Source: Io17-Chloro-G2 sp965226825
Lineage (GTDB): Bacteria > Chloroflexota > Dehalococcoidia > Lucifugimonadales > UBA3495
DNA: 64,000 nt
Assembly: GCA_965226825.1 (NCBI GenBank)
Contig: CBDDED010000003.1
Location: 2,790,001 to 2,854,000 of the forward strand
Direction: 5' to 3'
The position numbers and the translations under genes were made by a program. Below the pieces are notes generated by a model. The model was not told the DNA's origin. It searched no databases and was given only the letters and a program-made list of their open reading frames with translations. This document shows positions 36,168 through 45,568 of the stretch, in pieces (position 1 is the stretch's first letter; each line of letters begins with the position of its first letter).

Positions 36168-36210
36168 CTCCTGTGTCCCCTTGGCCGGAGGCGGTGGGAG
36201 GACACAGGAG
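36168..36210. terminator. Hairpin between convergent genes
   Basis: CTCCTGTGTCC at 36168-36178 pairs perfectly with GGACACAGGAG at 36200-36210 across a 21-base loop. It lies between the convergent M20 peptidase and aminotransferase genes. There is no strong T-run, so termination would be two-way and possibly factor-dependent. Confidence 0.5.
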
Positions 36211-36260
36211 AGATCTAAATCTTTAGCCCCTAGGGCTCTGCCCGGGGGTGGCAGCACCCG

Positions 36261-37604
36261 CTAGCCGTGGCTTACGAGGCCCTCTTCCACCATTGCCTGG
36301 ACCGCTCCATCGAAGGCTTCCAGGCTTTGGTCGATGTCACCGTCGGTGTGCGTGCCGGAGAGCACCCCGCTGGTGCGCGACATAAGATCGACGCCCCTCA
36401 CCTGCAGCGCCTGTCGGAAGGCGTTCTGCGTCTCCACCGGCTGATTCTTCAACGCGTTGGCGTCCAACCCTGCAACGGATCTCGCCCCGAAGTAAACGTG
36501 GAACGTGGAGGAGTCGCCGTATACCGCGGCTTCGATTTCATTCCGGTCCATGATTTCCTGCAAGCCGCTGCGCAGCTTGGCGGCCATCCGGTCGGCCTGG
36601 TCCTGAAGTTCCCCCGTCGCAACCAACCTGAGGGCGGCATTGCCGGTGGCCGCGGCGTAGGGGTTGGCATTGAAAGTGCCGCCGTGAGACACCCGTTGGT
36701 ACCGGTCGTGGTCCGGATCGCCGGTCTGCTCCATCACCGCCATGATGTCCTGTTTCCCGGCCAAAGCCCCGCCGGGCATGCCGCCAGTCAGAATCTTGGC
36801 CATGGTGCAAAGGTCCGGGGTTACGCCGATCTTCTGCTGCAAGCCGCCCGGGCTCCAACGAAAGCCGGTGATAACCTCGTCGAGAATCATCACTACGCCG
36901 TGCTGCTGCGTCAAGCTCCGCACTCCTTCCAGGAATCCCGGAGGCAAGGGGACTGTTCCGTAAGAAGCGCCGCTGCCTTCTGTTATCACGCCGGCAATGT
37001 CGTTGTTGGCGTTGAGCGTCCGCTCCAGTGCGCCCAGGTCAGGCGGCAGCACCACCACCGAGTCGATAGTCCCCTGGGGAATCCCCGTAGAAGCGGGCAC
37101 GTCGAAAGGCGGCAGGTTGCCCGGCATAACGTAGTCATGCCACCCATGATAGTGGGACTCCCACCGTATGATTTTCTCCTTGCCAGTGAAGGCGCGGGCG
37201 ACCCGCATGGCCAGCATGGTGGATTCTGCGCCCGACCCTACGAAGCGGACCCGGTCGGCGCAGGGCATCAGGCTGATGACCCTTTCGCCCCATTCCAGCA
37301 CGGACTCCACCGGACCGCCGAAGTGGGACCCGTTTGGCGCAACCTGCACCAGGGCATCAACGACGTCGGGATGCGCGTGGCCCAGCAGCAACGATGCGGA
37401 ACCCATTCCGTAGTCGATGTATTCATTACCGTCCACATCCCATTTTCGGGGTCCCTTACCCCTGGCGATGCTCACCGGAAAGGGGGCCGCCACGTACCCA
37501 TCATGGCCGCCACCTCCCGACGGGAACAGATTCTTGAACCGGGGATACAGTTCCGCCGACTTGGGACTCCTGCGGATATATGCTTCCCTTATGGTTTCAG
37601 CCAT
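36261..37604 (-). CDS. Aminotransferase class III (glutamate-1-semialdehyde aminomutase-like)
   Basis: This 447-residue PLP enzyme has SHYHGWHDYV near residue 150, the PLP-phosphate and ring contacts around MILDEVITGFRWSPGG (Asp242) and the Schiff-base Lys270 in CTMAKILTGGMPGGALAGK. The order is that of HemL-like enzymes. With GSGAESTMLAMRVARAFTGK it resembles the broad glutamate-1-semialdehyde aminomutase group, but these often act in catabolism instead. ATG 37604 is preferred; a TTG five codons earlier lies on the GGAGGAGG ribosome site. Confidence 0.9.
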   Translation of the reverse strand: MAETIREAYIRRSPKSAELYPRFKNLFPSGGGGHDGYVAAPFPVSIARGKGPRKWDVDGNEYIDYGMGSASLLLGHAHPDVVDALVQVAPNGSHFGGPVESVLEWGERVISLMPCADRVRFVGSGAESTMLAMRVARAFTGKEKIIRWESHYHGWHDYVMPGNLPPFDVPASTGIPQGTIDSVVVLPPDLGALERTLNANNDIAGVITEGSGASYGTVPLPPGFLEGVRSLTQQHGVVMILDEVITGFRWSPGGLQQKIGVTPDLCTMAKILTGGMPGGALAGKQDIMAVMEQTGDPDHDRYQRVSHGGTFNANPYAAATGNAALRLVATGELQDQADRMAAKLRSGLQEIMDRNEIEAAVYGDSSTFHVYFGARSVAGLDANALKNQPVETQNAFRQALQVRGVDLMSRTSGVLSGTHTDGDIDQSLEAFDGAVQAMVEEGLVSHG

Positions 37605-37682
37605 GACCGCCTCCTCCAAATAGAGAATCCGTTGCCTATTATCCCAATTCCTTGCTCGCCCAAATTATCTCACGAAATGATG

Positions 37683-37703
37683 GTTATCATGCAAGGTGAT
37701 AAC
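37683..37703. promoter_or_regulatory. Palindrome upstream of the aminotransferase gene
   Basis: GTTATCA at 37683-37689 and TGATAAC at 37697-37703 form a perfect 7-bp inverted repeat with a 7-base spacer. Its centre is about 90 bp upstream of the aminotransferase start. It has the size of a dimeric repressor site; no regulator gene is adjacent. Confidence 0.4.
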
Positions 37704-37905
37704 AATCTAGCGTGACAGTCGGTCGCCTTGCTCAAGCCGTGCAAAAAATGTGAATGTGTCCCGGTTGCACGACATTGACGATAGAAGACGATGTACAGAG
37801 GCCTTGCTCTTTTCAACCCCACCTTCTTCTGGCCCTGGGATGAGGGCCCGCCGAGCACAGTAAGCGAGTTGAAACTTATTACGGCCCTGGCTAGTCATCA
37901 AACCG

Positions 37906-39507
37906 CTAGCCTTCGTACACGGTTGCTCCGCCTACGATAGTCTGCTCCACCGATATGTCCTTGATCCCAAATGGGTCGATTTCGGTGGGGTCTTGCCCCA
38001 AGACCACCAAGTCGGCCAACTTGCCTACTTGGACCGAGCCTTTGATGTCTTCTTCAAAGCCGGCGTAGGCGCTGTGCATCGTATAGATTCGCAATGCCTC
38101 TTCCACCGAAATCTTTTGGTCCGGCCCCCAGACGTTGCCGTCGCTGTCGGTCCTGGTGACACAGCTTTGTATACCCATCAGCGGCTCGTAAGGACCGGGC
38201 GGGTAGTCCGTTGCCCCGGTGGCGATTATTCCATAGTCCAGGAACGAACGCTGCGCAAACATCCATTGCAGGCGCCGCTCCCCGTAGAATTGCATCTTCT
38301 CCCCGTGGTGAAACACGTAGGTGCAGAACGGCGTGGCCACGCAGCCCAGCGCCTTCATCCTGCGGAGGATGTCGGGATTGACCACGGTGCAATGCTCTAT
38401 CCGGTGCCTGGTATCCTCCCGGGGAAAGGCGTCTTGAGCTTTCTGGTAGGCGTTGAGCACCATGTCTATGGTAGCGTCGCCATTGGCGTGGATGCAGACT
38501 TGAAAACCTGCCTTGTGAATATCCATGACCAATGGCTCCAGCTCCGGCACGGACATGGCCAGGATTCCGTGGTCATCCTCACTACCCTCGTATGGCTCCG
38601 AAAGGTAGGCAGTCCGAGAGGCGATGGCGCCGTCGGCCACCATCTTGATACCTCCCAGGCGCAAGCGATCGTCGCCGAACCCCGTCTTGAGCCCTGCTTC
38701 TTTCAAAGCGGGGAAATGGGGGTAAGACATCAACATGTAGACCCGCAGGTCCAATTCACCGGCGTCTCGGCCCTCCTGATAGGTAATAAGTTCATCATTG
38801 GTTACCCGCGCATCGTGGACGCTGGTCAATCCAACCTTGGTAAGCATCGAATTGATGCGACGCAGACCGGCACGCCGGTCCGATGACGTGATTTGCGGTA
38901 GATACTGGTCCCGGAAAACATCCCAGGCGCGTTCGTAGACCACGCCATCCAACTCACCGGAGGCCGGGTCTCGCCCGTAGCGCCCCCCTGAGGGGTCAGG
39001 CGTGTCCCGCGTTATTCCCGCTATTTCCAGGGCTTTGCTATTCACGCCGTACACGTGGCCGGCCCGGTGGCTGACGTAGATGGGATGATCGACGCTCACC
39101 GCATCCAGGTCTTGCCTGGTCAGGAAGCGGCGCTCCGGCGTTTTGGTGTCATCGTACTTGAACCCACGCACCCACTCCCCGGCCGGTGTGGCGTTGGCCT
39201 TTTCACGCAACGCCTCCTGCACCCTCGACACGCTCGGCTGCTCGCAATCCGCCTCGGTGATGTGCTTGATGCCGCTGCTCAACACGTGGATGTGGGCGTC
39301 TATGAACCCCGGCATCACCGTCTTGCCCGTCAAGTCCACCACCTTCGTTCCGGGACCGATGAAGGATTCCATGTCGTCGTTGTCGCCCACCGCCAGAAAC
39401 CGGCCGTGGCCCATGGCCAGCGCCTGCGCCCTGGGGCGGCGGGGGTCTATCGTGATTACGTTGGCGTTCTTCAGAACCGTTTCGGCTTTGGCAATGCCAG
39501 TGTTCAT
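37906..39507 (-). CDS. Amidohydrolase, YtcJ-like
   Basis: This 533-residue hydrolase starts after AAAGGAG. It has PGFIDAHIHVLSSG near residue 68 (HxH metal ligands), the GGIKMVADGAIASRTAYLSE stretch typical of the YtcJ branch, IHANGDATIDMVL and HRIEHC with later His ligands, and ATGATDYPPGPYEPL near the Asp. YtcJ-like enzymes hydrolyse amides or imides of unknown identity. It is on the same strand as the ABC exporter, 71 bp upstream of that gene's stop side, and could be co-transcribed with it. Confidence 0.9.
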   Translation of the reverse strand: MNTGIAKAETVLKNANVITIDPRRPRAQALAMGHGRFLAVGDNDDMESFIGPGTKVVDLTGKTVMPGFIDAHIHVLSSGIKHITEADCEQPSVSRVQEALREKANATPAGEWVRGFKYDDTKTPERRFLTRQDLDAVSVDHPIYVSHRAGHVYGVNSKALEIAGITRDTPDPSGGRYGRDPASGELDGVVYERAWDVFRDQYLPQITSSDRRAGLRRINSMLTKVGLTSVHDARVTNDELITYQEGRDAGELDLRVYMLMSYPHFPALKEAGLKTGFGDDRLRLGGIKMVADGAIASRTAYLSEPYEGSEDDHGILAMSVPELEPLVMDIHKAGFQVCIHANGDATIDMVLNAYQKAQDAFPREDTRHRIEHCTVVNPDILRRMKALGCVATPFCTYVFHHGEKMQFYGERRLQWMFAQRSFLDYGIIATGATDYPPGPYEPLMGIQSCVTRTDSDGNVWGPDQKISVEEALRIYTMHSAYAGFEEDIKGSVQVGKLADLVVLGQDPTEIDPFGIKDISVEQTIVGGATVYEG

Positions 39508-39578
39508 TCCAAGCTCCTTTCCAGCGGATCGGGTCTCAATAGACTAGGTGTGTCTCCCTGGACTGATAGAGGCGGCTT

Positions 39579-41546
39579 TTAGTTGGGGCGAAGTCCCTGG
39601 TCTTCCCAGGGTTCAGGCCTCGCCTCCGGGTCTACTGCGGGTTGGCCCGGTGCGCTGCCCACCCCCGCAAGGACCGGGATGCGGGGTGACTGCGGCTGGC
39701 TGATCACGGTGCCATCGGACAGGACCATCCCATCCTGGCAACGACATTCGACGCGGCCGGAGCCGTACTGCTCGGTGTAGAGAGTAGAGTACAGGCCCCC
39801 TTGGGCCAGCAGTTCCGAGTGCGGGCCGTGTTCGGCTATTTTGCCGTGGTCCACCACGTAGATGACGTCGGCGGACAGAATGGTGGATAGCCGGTGGGCG
39901 ATGACCATGGTGGTCCGGCCCTTCATCAGGGGCTCCAACGCGGCCTGGACGTACCGTTCCGACCCGGTGTCCAGGGCCGATGTGGCCTCGTCCAGTATCA
40001 AAATCTTGGGCTGATGCAGGATCACCCTAGCAATGGCCAGCCGCTGCCTTTCGCCCCCGGACAACCTGAACCCGCGTTCGCCCACGATCGTATCATACCC
40101 CTCGGGAAATTCCATGATCCGGTCGTGTATGTACGCTGATTTGGCGGCCTCGACTATTTCGTCATCGGTTGCGTCAGGCTTCCCGTAGAGCAAGTTTTGC
40201 CGAAGGGTGGCGTGGAACAGGTAGCTTTCCTGGGTGACGAACCCTACCAATTGGGCCAGCGTATCCAGGCGCAGGGTGCGGACGTCGAAGCCGTCGATGC
40301 GCACCGCTCCCTCTGTGGCGTCATAGAGCCTGGGAATCAGGTAAGCAATGGTGGTCTTACCAGCGCCGCTGGGGCCGACAAACGCCGCCAACTGGCCTGG
40401 TTCTATTCTCAGGTCTATGCCGTCAAGGGCCCAGCGCAACTCCGCCTGTTCATCGTGGGTTCCATCCAACTGGTCCTCGGCGACTATGCCGTAATTCACC
40501 CTCACCGAATCCAACTCCACCGTGCCACGCACGCCGGCCGGACTAAGCGCCACGGCATTGGGATCATCGACGATCTCCTGTTCGAGATCTAGGTACCCGA
40601 ATATGCGCTCGAACAGCGCCATGGAAGACTGTAGCTCTATGGAAAGCTGCAACAGCCGGCCGATGGGAAAGTAAAGACGGCTCTGGAGGGTGGTGAACGC
40701 AATGATAGTGCCAGCCGACAGGGGCAACGAACCCTCTCCCGAAATGAGATAGCCGGCCAGCAGGTATATAAAAGCCGGCGAGATCGACATGAAGGTCATC
40801 ACCGAGGCGGAGAATGACTGGCCGATCATCTGACGGCGCACCACCAGGTCGGCAAGGCGCTGGTTTTGCTGGTGAAAGTTGGCCATCTCCTGGCGCTGGC
40901 TGCCGAACAACTTGGCCAGCATGATCCCTGACACCGACAGGGTTTCCTGGGTTATGGCAGTCATTTCCGCCAGGGAGCGTTGGACCAGAGAACTGGTTGC
41001 CCGCCGCCGGGCGCCTACGTATTTGGTAAGCACAAAGAAAATCGGCGCGGTGGCAATGGCCACCAGGGTGAGCTGCCAGGACAGGATCAGCATGGCCACC
41101 AAAGTGCTGACGAAAATCACGGTATTGGAAACCGAGTCGGAGAGGGTGCTGGTCACTACCTGCTGAATCCCGCCAACGTCGTTGGAAACCCGGGACTGGA
41201 TTTCTCCGGTGCGGGTGTTGGTGAAGAAGCGAAGGGACATACCTTGAAGGTGGTCGTATACTTTGTCCCTCAGGTCCCGCATCACGTTCTGTCCAACCTT
41301 GTTGGCCCAGTACGTCTGGATTACCCCCAAACCTCCGCCGATTACGGCTATGCAGGACATGACGGCGACGATCTTCCAGAGCAGGTCGATGTTGGGACCG
41401 CCGGTGGGTGGGAACAAGGCGGAATCGAACACGACCTTGATGAGCAGAGGGTTCACTACGCCCAGGCCGGCTGTGATGAGAATCAGGAATCCGACCAGGG
41501 ACACCCGGTTCCAGTAGGGTACGAAAAGAGCGACGATCCGCCCCAA
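39579..41546 (-). CDS. ABC exporter, fused membrane and ATPase domains (MsbA-type)
   Basis: Residues of about 10-300 form six membrane helices of the type I exporter fold, with the coupling stretch RFFTNTRTGEIQSRVSNDVG. The ATPase follows: Walker A GPSGAGKT at 391-398, LSGGERQR from 495 and Walker B ILILDE at 515-520. A tail of about 55 residues after TLYTEQYG is unusual. It exports a lipid, peptide or drug. The only start in the standard set is TTG 41546; the frame stays open about 45 codons further upstream with no ATG or GTG, so the true N-terminus is uncertain. Confidence 0.9.
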   Translation of the reverse strand: MGRIVALFVPYWNRVSLVGFLILITAGLGVVNPLLIKVVFDSALFPPTGGPNIDLLWKIVAVMSCIAVIGGGLGVIQTYWANKVGQNVMRDLRDKVYDHLQGMSLRFFTNTRTGEIQSRVSNDVGGIQQVVTSTLSDSVSNTVIFVSTLVAMLILSWQLTLVAIATAPIFFVLTKYVGARRRATSSLVQRSLAEMTAITQETLSVSGIMLAKLFGSQRQEMANFHQQNQRLADLVVRRQMIGQSFSASVMTFMSISPAFIYLLAGYLISGEGSLPLSAGTIIAFTTLQSRLYFPIGRLLQLSIELQSSMALFERIFGYLDLEQEIVDDPNAVALSPAGVRGTVELDSVRVNYGIVAEDQLDGTHDEQAELRWALDGIDLRIEPGQLAAFVGPSGAGKTTIAYLIPRLYDATEGAVRIDGFDVRTLRLDTLAQLVGFVTQESYLFHATLRQNLLYGKPDATDDEIVEAAKSAYIHDRIMEFPEGYDTIVGERGFRLSGGERQRLAIARVILHQPKILILDEATSALDTGSERYVQAALEPLMKGRTTMVIAHRLSTILSADVIYVVDHGKIAEHGPHSELLAQGGLYSTLYTEQYGSGRVECRCQDGMVLSDGTVISQPQSPRIPVLAGVGSAPGQPAVDPEARPEPWEDQGLRPN

Positions 41547-41985
41547 TGGCCGGTCCTGAGGGGGTTTTTGTTGAGATGGGGTAATGTTAAACGCCGCTTC
41601 GTGTTCGTCGGGATTGCCTGGGGTCTCGCCGGTGACCGCCGGGGTTGGCGGCCGGGAGTGGCTGCCTCCCGCGGTTCCTAGCTAGCGTTCCTTGCGAATG
41701 GACCTGGCTAACGTTCTTGGATTGTAGACCCGGCCAAATGTCGGGTCAAGAAACGGCGATCCGGATGCGTTGCCGCCGGCCTTTCCTCGATTCACCCAGG
41801 GGCGGCGCGGGTTGGGGTTTCCCGGCACAATTACTGGATGCAATAACCCCGGGTTTTAGCCGAGCCTCCCCGGTATGCGGCCAGGGGAATAGTGTACAAT
41901 TGCGCTACCGCAGCCTGTCGCCGCCGGCGCGGTTTCGCGGGGCAGGGACCCCCATCCCTGGCAGCCGGCACTTGGAGGAGAAAAC

Positions 41986-42912
41986 ATGAGCGTCGCCATT
42001 GGATATGTCCCCGGCGCCTTCGGCCAGGGAGGCAAGGACCCGGATTTTCTGCGTCAACTCGTCGAGGTCGGCGACCGTTATAACTACGACTCCCTGTGGC
42101 TCAGCGACCGCATTGTCAGCGACCGGTTCAGCTTGGAGCCAATGATTGCTCTTTCCATGGTGGCGGCTTACTCCGACCGCATGAAGTTCGGCACCAGCGT
42201 GTTGGCGATGCCGCTGCGAAACCCGGTGGTGCTGGCCAAGCAGGTCGCAACCCTGGACTTTCTGTCCAACGGCCGCTTTTTCCCGGCCGTAGGTTTGGGA
42301 CAGGAGGAACCGGAGGAGTACGAGGCCTGCGGAGTGCCCAAGGAAGACCGGGCCAAACGCACCGATGAGGCAATTGCCCTGATGCGGCGGCTCTGGCAGG
42401 AAGAATCGGTTACCCACGAAGGAGATTTTTACACCTGCCACAACGTAAGCATTACCCCCAAACCCATTTTTGAGCCCTCGCCGCCTGTCTGGATTGGGGG
42501 GCGCAGCCCGGCCGCAGCCCGCCGCGTTGGCCGAGTCGGAGACGGCTGGCTGGTGTCGGCGGCAACCACCCAGGAGATCAGCGATGGCCGTGACATTGTT
42601 TTTGAAACCGCAGAGCAGTGTAACCGGGACATCGAAAGGGACCACATCGGCGTCATGCTGGGCTACTACATCACCCCGGACGTGGAGAAAGCAACCGCCA
42701 AGGCCCACAAATTCGTGACCCGACACCGCCCCGACGCCCACTTCACCGAATACAGCGCCCTGGGCCCGGTGGAAAGAATTGCCGAAGTGATCAACGACTA
42801 CGCCCAGGCCGGGGCGTCTAAATTCGTCGTGAGGCCAATGTGCCCGGCAGAAGAGACCATGGAACAACTGGAGATAATGGGCAGCGAGGTCTTGCCCATG
42901 TTCCATAAGTAG
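41986..42912 (+). CDS. LLM class F420-dependent-type oxidoreductase
   Basis: This 308-residue luciferase-like protein begins after GGAGGAG. It has YDSLWLSDRIVSDRFSLEPM, MKFGTSVLAMPLRNPVVLAK and SNGRFFPAVGLGQEEPEEY, the order of F420-dependent family members such as methylene-H4MPT-reductase-like and F420-dependent dehydrogenases. PPVWIGGRSPAAARRVGRV forms the usual later strand-helix. It is the first of three consecutive LLM genes on the plus strand, and a terminator hairpin follows it. TACAAT at 41895-41900 may be its -10. Confidence 0.92.
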   Translation: MSVAIGYVPGAFGQGGKDPDFLRQLVEVGDRYNYDSLWLSDRIVSDRFSLEPMIALSMVAAYSDRMKFGTSVLAMPLRNPVVLAKQVATLDFLSNGRFFPAVGLGQEEPEEYEACGVPKEDRAKRTDEAIALMRRLWQEESVTHEGDFYTCHNVSITPKPIFEPSPPVWIGGRSPAAARRVGRVGDGWLVSAATTQEISDGRDIVFETAEQCNRDIERDHIGVMLGYYITPDVEKATAKAHKFVTRHRPDAHFTEYSALGPVERIAEVINDYAQAGASKFVVRPMCPAEETMEQLEIMGSEVLPMFHK

Positions 42913-42969
42913 GATCGCGGCAATAGGTCCCAATGTCCGCGTCCGCGGCGGCTCCGGCGACAAAAGGAA

Positions 42970-43000
42970 AAGGCCCTTGGGAAACCAGGGGCCTTTGTTA
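42970..43000 (+). terminator. Strong hairpin terminator with GAAA tetraloop
   Basis: AAGGCCCTTGG (42970-42980), loop GAAA and CCAGGGGCCTT (42985-42995) form an 11-bp stem with one G-U pair, followed by TGTT. A-rich sequence on the left (AAAAGGAAAA) would also serve a minus-strand transcript. It ends the LLM gene at 41986-42912. Confidence 0.8.
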
Positions 43001-43095
43001 GGAACATGGGATTCCTCACCACACGGAGCTGAACAAAAACCGCCGTGTTCTTGGCGGTAAATTCAAACCTCTCGTTTTGAAGAAGGAGAAAGAGT

Positions 43096-43938
43096 ATGGA
43101 TGTCGGGGTCAGTGGCATACAGATGGAACACGGCGACATTACGGTTTTGGCCCAAAAGATGGAAGAGTTGGGTTTCGACTCCATGTGGGTGCCGGAACAC
43201 ACGGTAGTACCGGTCCATCACAACTCAAAATACCGCGGCACTGCCGACGGTTCCCTTCCCGAATCCATGAGCCATCAGGCCAACCCTCTGATCGCCCTGG
43301 CCCTGGCCGCCGGCGCGACCAAAACCTTGAAATTCGGCACCGCCGTTCTGCTCGTGACCGAGCACAATCCCCTCGACCTGGCAAAGCAAGTGTCCACCCT
43401 GGACTACTATTCCGGTGGCCGTTTCCTCTTTGGCATCGGGACCGGCTGGTTCCGGGAGGAAAGCGAAATCATGGGCGGCGACTTCGATCACCGCTGGACC
43501 CAGGCCCGGGAGTATGTCTCGGCAATGAAAGAGCTTTGGACCAACGACCCGGCAGAGTATCATGGCGAGTACGTGGACTTCCCTCCGGTGCGCTGCCTTC
43601 CCCTGCCCGTTCAAAAGCCCCATCCGCCGGTGTTGTTGGGCGGTGAAGCCAAGAACGTGTTCCGCCGTATTGTGCAGTGGGCCGACGGCTGGCTTCCGCT
43701 GCGCATGTCGCCGGAACAGGTCGCAGCCGCCCGGGCCACACTGTCCGAAATGGCTGACGCCGCCGGACGGGACCCGAAGTCCATAACCATTACCGTGTCC
43801 GGAGTCCCTACCGACAAGGACGCAATCAGGCAGTATGAGGACGCCGGCGCCGACCGGGCCTTGGTACGCTTGACCCGGACCGGCCAATCCGAAGTGCTGG
43901 CCGAATTGGAAGACATGGCCCAAAAGGTCTTTAGTTAA
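43096..43938 (+). CDS. LLM class F420-dependent-type oxidoreductase
   Basis: The 280-residue member has FDSMWVPEHTVVPVHHNSKY, LKFGTAVLLVTEHNPLDLAK and SGGRFLFGIGTGWFREESEI, and later PPVLLGGEAKNVFRRIVQW. The last pattern is close to the actinobacterial F420-dependent TIGR03619-type group. AAGGAG precedes the ATG. It lies between two other LLM genes, with 69 bp to the next, so it probably shares that gene's transcript. Confidence 0.92.
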   Translation: MDVGVSGIQMEHGDITVLAQKMEELGFDSMWVPEHTVVPVHHNSKYRGTADGSLPESMSHQANPLIALALAAGATKTLKFGTAVLLVTEHNPLDLAKQVSTLDYYSGGRFLFGIGTGWFREESEIMGGDFDHRWTQAREYVSAMKELWTNDPAEYHGEYVDFPPVRCLPLPVQKPHPPVLLGGEAKNVFRRIVQWADGWLPLRMSPEQVAAARATLSEMADAAGRDPKSITITVSGVPTDKDAIRQYEDAGADRALVRLTRTGQSEVLAELEDMAQKVFS

Positions 43939-44007
43939 AGGCTACCCGCCGGATTTCAATCCAGCACACCGCGTATAACCCCATCATTTGGAATTGAGAG
44001 GAATAGC

Positions 44008-44949
44008 ATGGACGGAAAAGCAATCGGCGTGGCAATCGGAGGGGCCAGACTCCAGGACATACAATCATCGATAAACCAGGCCGAAAACATGGGAATCGAC
44101 GCCGTGTGGATGGCCACCGGCGGCGCCCGCCTGGACAGCATAACCTCCTTCGCCGCGACGGCGGGGTCAACTCAAGGGATCAAGCTGGGCACATCGATAG
44201 TGCCGATATATCCCAGGCATCCCCTGGTGATGGTCCAGCAGGTCCAGGTCGTGGCCCAAGCCGCGCCGGGTCGGTTCCGCCTTGGCATCGGACCCAGTCA
44301 CCGGCCTACCATGCGTAACATGGGAATCCAGATGCCCCGTCCCCTGGGGCATTTGAGGGACTGCCTGCGGATTCTCAAGGCCTTGCTGCAACAGGGCGAA
44401 GTCGACTACCAGGGCGAGTATTATCAAGCCCACGACCGGATTGCCGAGCCGGTGGACGTTCCGGTGATGGCTTCGGCCCTGCGCCTGGGCTCCTTTGAGC
44501 TTTGCGGCGCCGAGTCCGACGGGGCGATAAGCTGGGTCTGCCCTGGGTCATACCTGCGGGACGCTGCTCTCCCGGCCATGAAAAAAGGGGCCGAGCAGGC
44601 CGGCAGGGAGACGCCTCCTCTGATCGCTCACGTCCCCCTTTGTGTCCACGACGACGCCGAAGAGGTCCGCACCGCTTTTCGGGAGCAGTTCTCGGTTTAC
44701 CCGACGCTGCCTTTCTACCGGCGCATGCTCATCGAGGCCGGCCACCCCGAAGCCGCCAGTGGGACCTGGAGTGACGCCATGATCGACGGCCTGGTAATTC
44801 ACGGCGATGAGGCCGCCGTAACCGCCGGCGTCCGCAACCTGGTGTCCTTCGGAGCCGGGGAGGTCCTGGTTTCCCCGATACTGGCCGGCCAAGACCGCGG
44901 CGCATCGCTGGACCGGACGCTCCGGCTGCTGGGACAACTCAGCGGCTAG
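44008..44949 (+). CDS. LLM class F420-dependent-type oxidoreductase
   Basis: The 313-residue member has MGIDAVWMATGGARLDSITS, IKLGTSIVPIYPRHPLVMVQ and APGRFRLGIGPSHRPTMRNM, followed by VDVPVMASALRLGSFELCG. This set is typical of the F420-dependent TIGR03564-like group. A GAGAGGA ribosome site precedes the ATG. A hairpin GGCCGC/GCGGCC follows at 44981-44997. Together with the two preceding genes it forms a local LLM cluster of non-identical copies. Confidence 0.92.
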   Translation: MDGKAIGVAIGGARLQDIQSSINQAENMGIDAVWMATGGARLDSITSFAATAGSTQGIKLGTSIVPIYPRHPLVMVQQVQVVAQAAPGRFRLGIGPSHRPTMRNMGIQMPRPLGHLRDCLRILKALLQQGEVDYQGEYYQAHDRIAEPVDVPVMASALRLGSFELCGAESDGAISWVCPGSYLRDAALPAMKKGAEQAGRETPPLIAHVPLCVHDDAEEVRTAFREQFSVYPTLPFYRRMLIEAGHPEAASGTWSDAMIDGLVIHGDEAAVTAGVRNLVSFGAGEVLVSPILAGQDRGASLDRTLRLLGQLSG

Positions 44950-44980
44950 AAGCGCCGGCGCCCGCCTGAAACACCTATAC

Positions 44981-44997
44981 GGCCGCAGTTAGCGGCC
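44981..44997 (+). terminator. Short hairpin after the third LLM gene
   Basis: GGCCGC, loop AGTTA, GCGGCC form a perfect 6-bp stem followed by CTATTTC. The T-content is low, so it is a weak terminator candidate. Confidence 0.45.
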
Positions 44998-45081
44998 CTA
45001 TTTCTGCGAGTTGGCCGCTCAGCCAACCTCATCTAGGGAACCCTGCTTATTCGTTTGAGTCGACTACTTTGGAGGAATCCT

Positions 45082-45462
45082 ATGGAAATCGAACGCAAGG
45101 ACTACCCCGGTCTACCCCAACCGGCTGGAGCGTTCCACCACTCGGTGCGCGTCGGCAACCTGCTGTTCATTGCGGGCTCCACGGCTCGGGGGACCGCCGC
45201 TGAGACGGGCGACATTGCCGCCCAGACCGAGGCCATTCTTGAGAAGTTCAAGACCATCCTGGAAGCTAACGGAGGCAGTCTTGCCAACGTGGTCAAAGTA
45301 ACCAGTTTCGTGACCGACCTGAGAGAGGCGGCGGCGTCCGGTGAAGTCAGGCGAAAATACTTCGACGGGGCATTTCCGGCCAGCACCCAGGTACAGGTTG
45401 CGGCATTGGGCACGCCGGATTTAAAAATTGAGATAGAAGCCATCGCTGCGCTCCCTGATTAG
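45082..45462 (+). CDS. RidA/YjgF family reactive-enamine deaminase
   Basis: The 126-residue protein starts at ATG 45082, six bases after GGAGG. It has the RidA pattern VRVGNLLFIAGSTARGTAAE, GSLANVVKVTSFVTDLREAA and the end PDLKIEIEAIAALP. The Arg in the RKYFDGAFPASTQVQV region corresponds to the substrate-binding Arg of active members. RidA proteins hydrolyse enamine or imine intermediates from PLP enzymes; members beside oxidoreductases often act in catabolic pathways. It lies between the LLM cluster and an alpha/beta hydrolase. Confidence 0.9.
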   Translation: MEIERKDYPGLPQPAGAFHHSVRVGNLLFIAGSTARGTAAETGDIAAQTEAILEKFKTILEANGGSLANVVKVTSFVTDLREAAASGEVRRKYFDGAFPASTQVQVAALGTPDLKIEIEAIAALPD

Positions 45463-45568
45463 CGCAGAGTCCCCAAAACGTCCGCGGACCAGCCAGTCTG
45501 GTCTGCCATAGTTTTGCCAGGTATACGTGACCGGGATATGATGGCGGCCGGACGATAAATTCAAAGAG

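Noticed and set aside
36267..37715. 482-codon plus-strand frame
   Set aside because: It is antisense to the intact PLP aminotransferase and lacks a ribosome site and family features.
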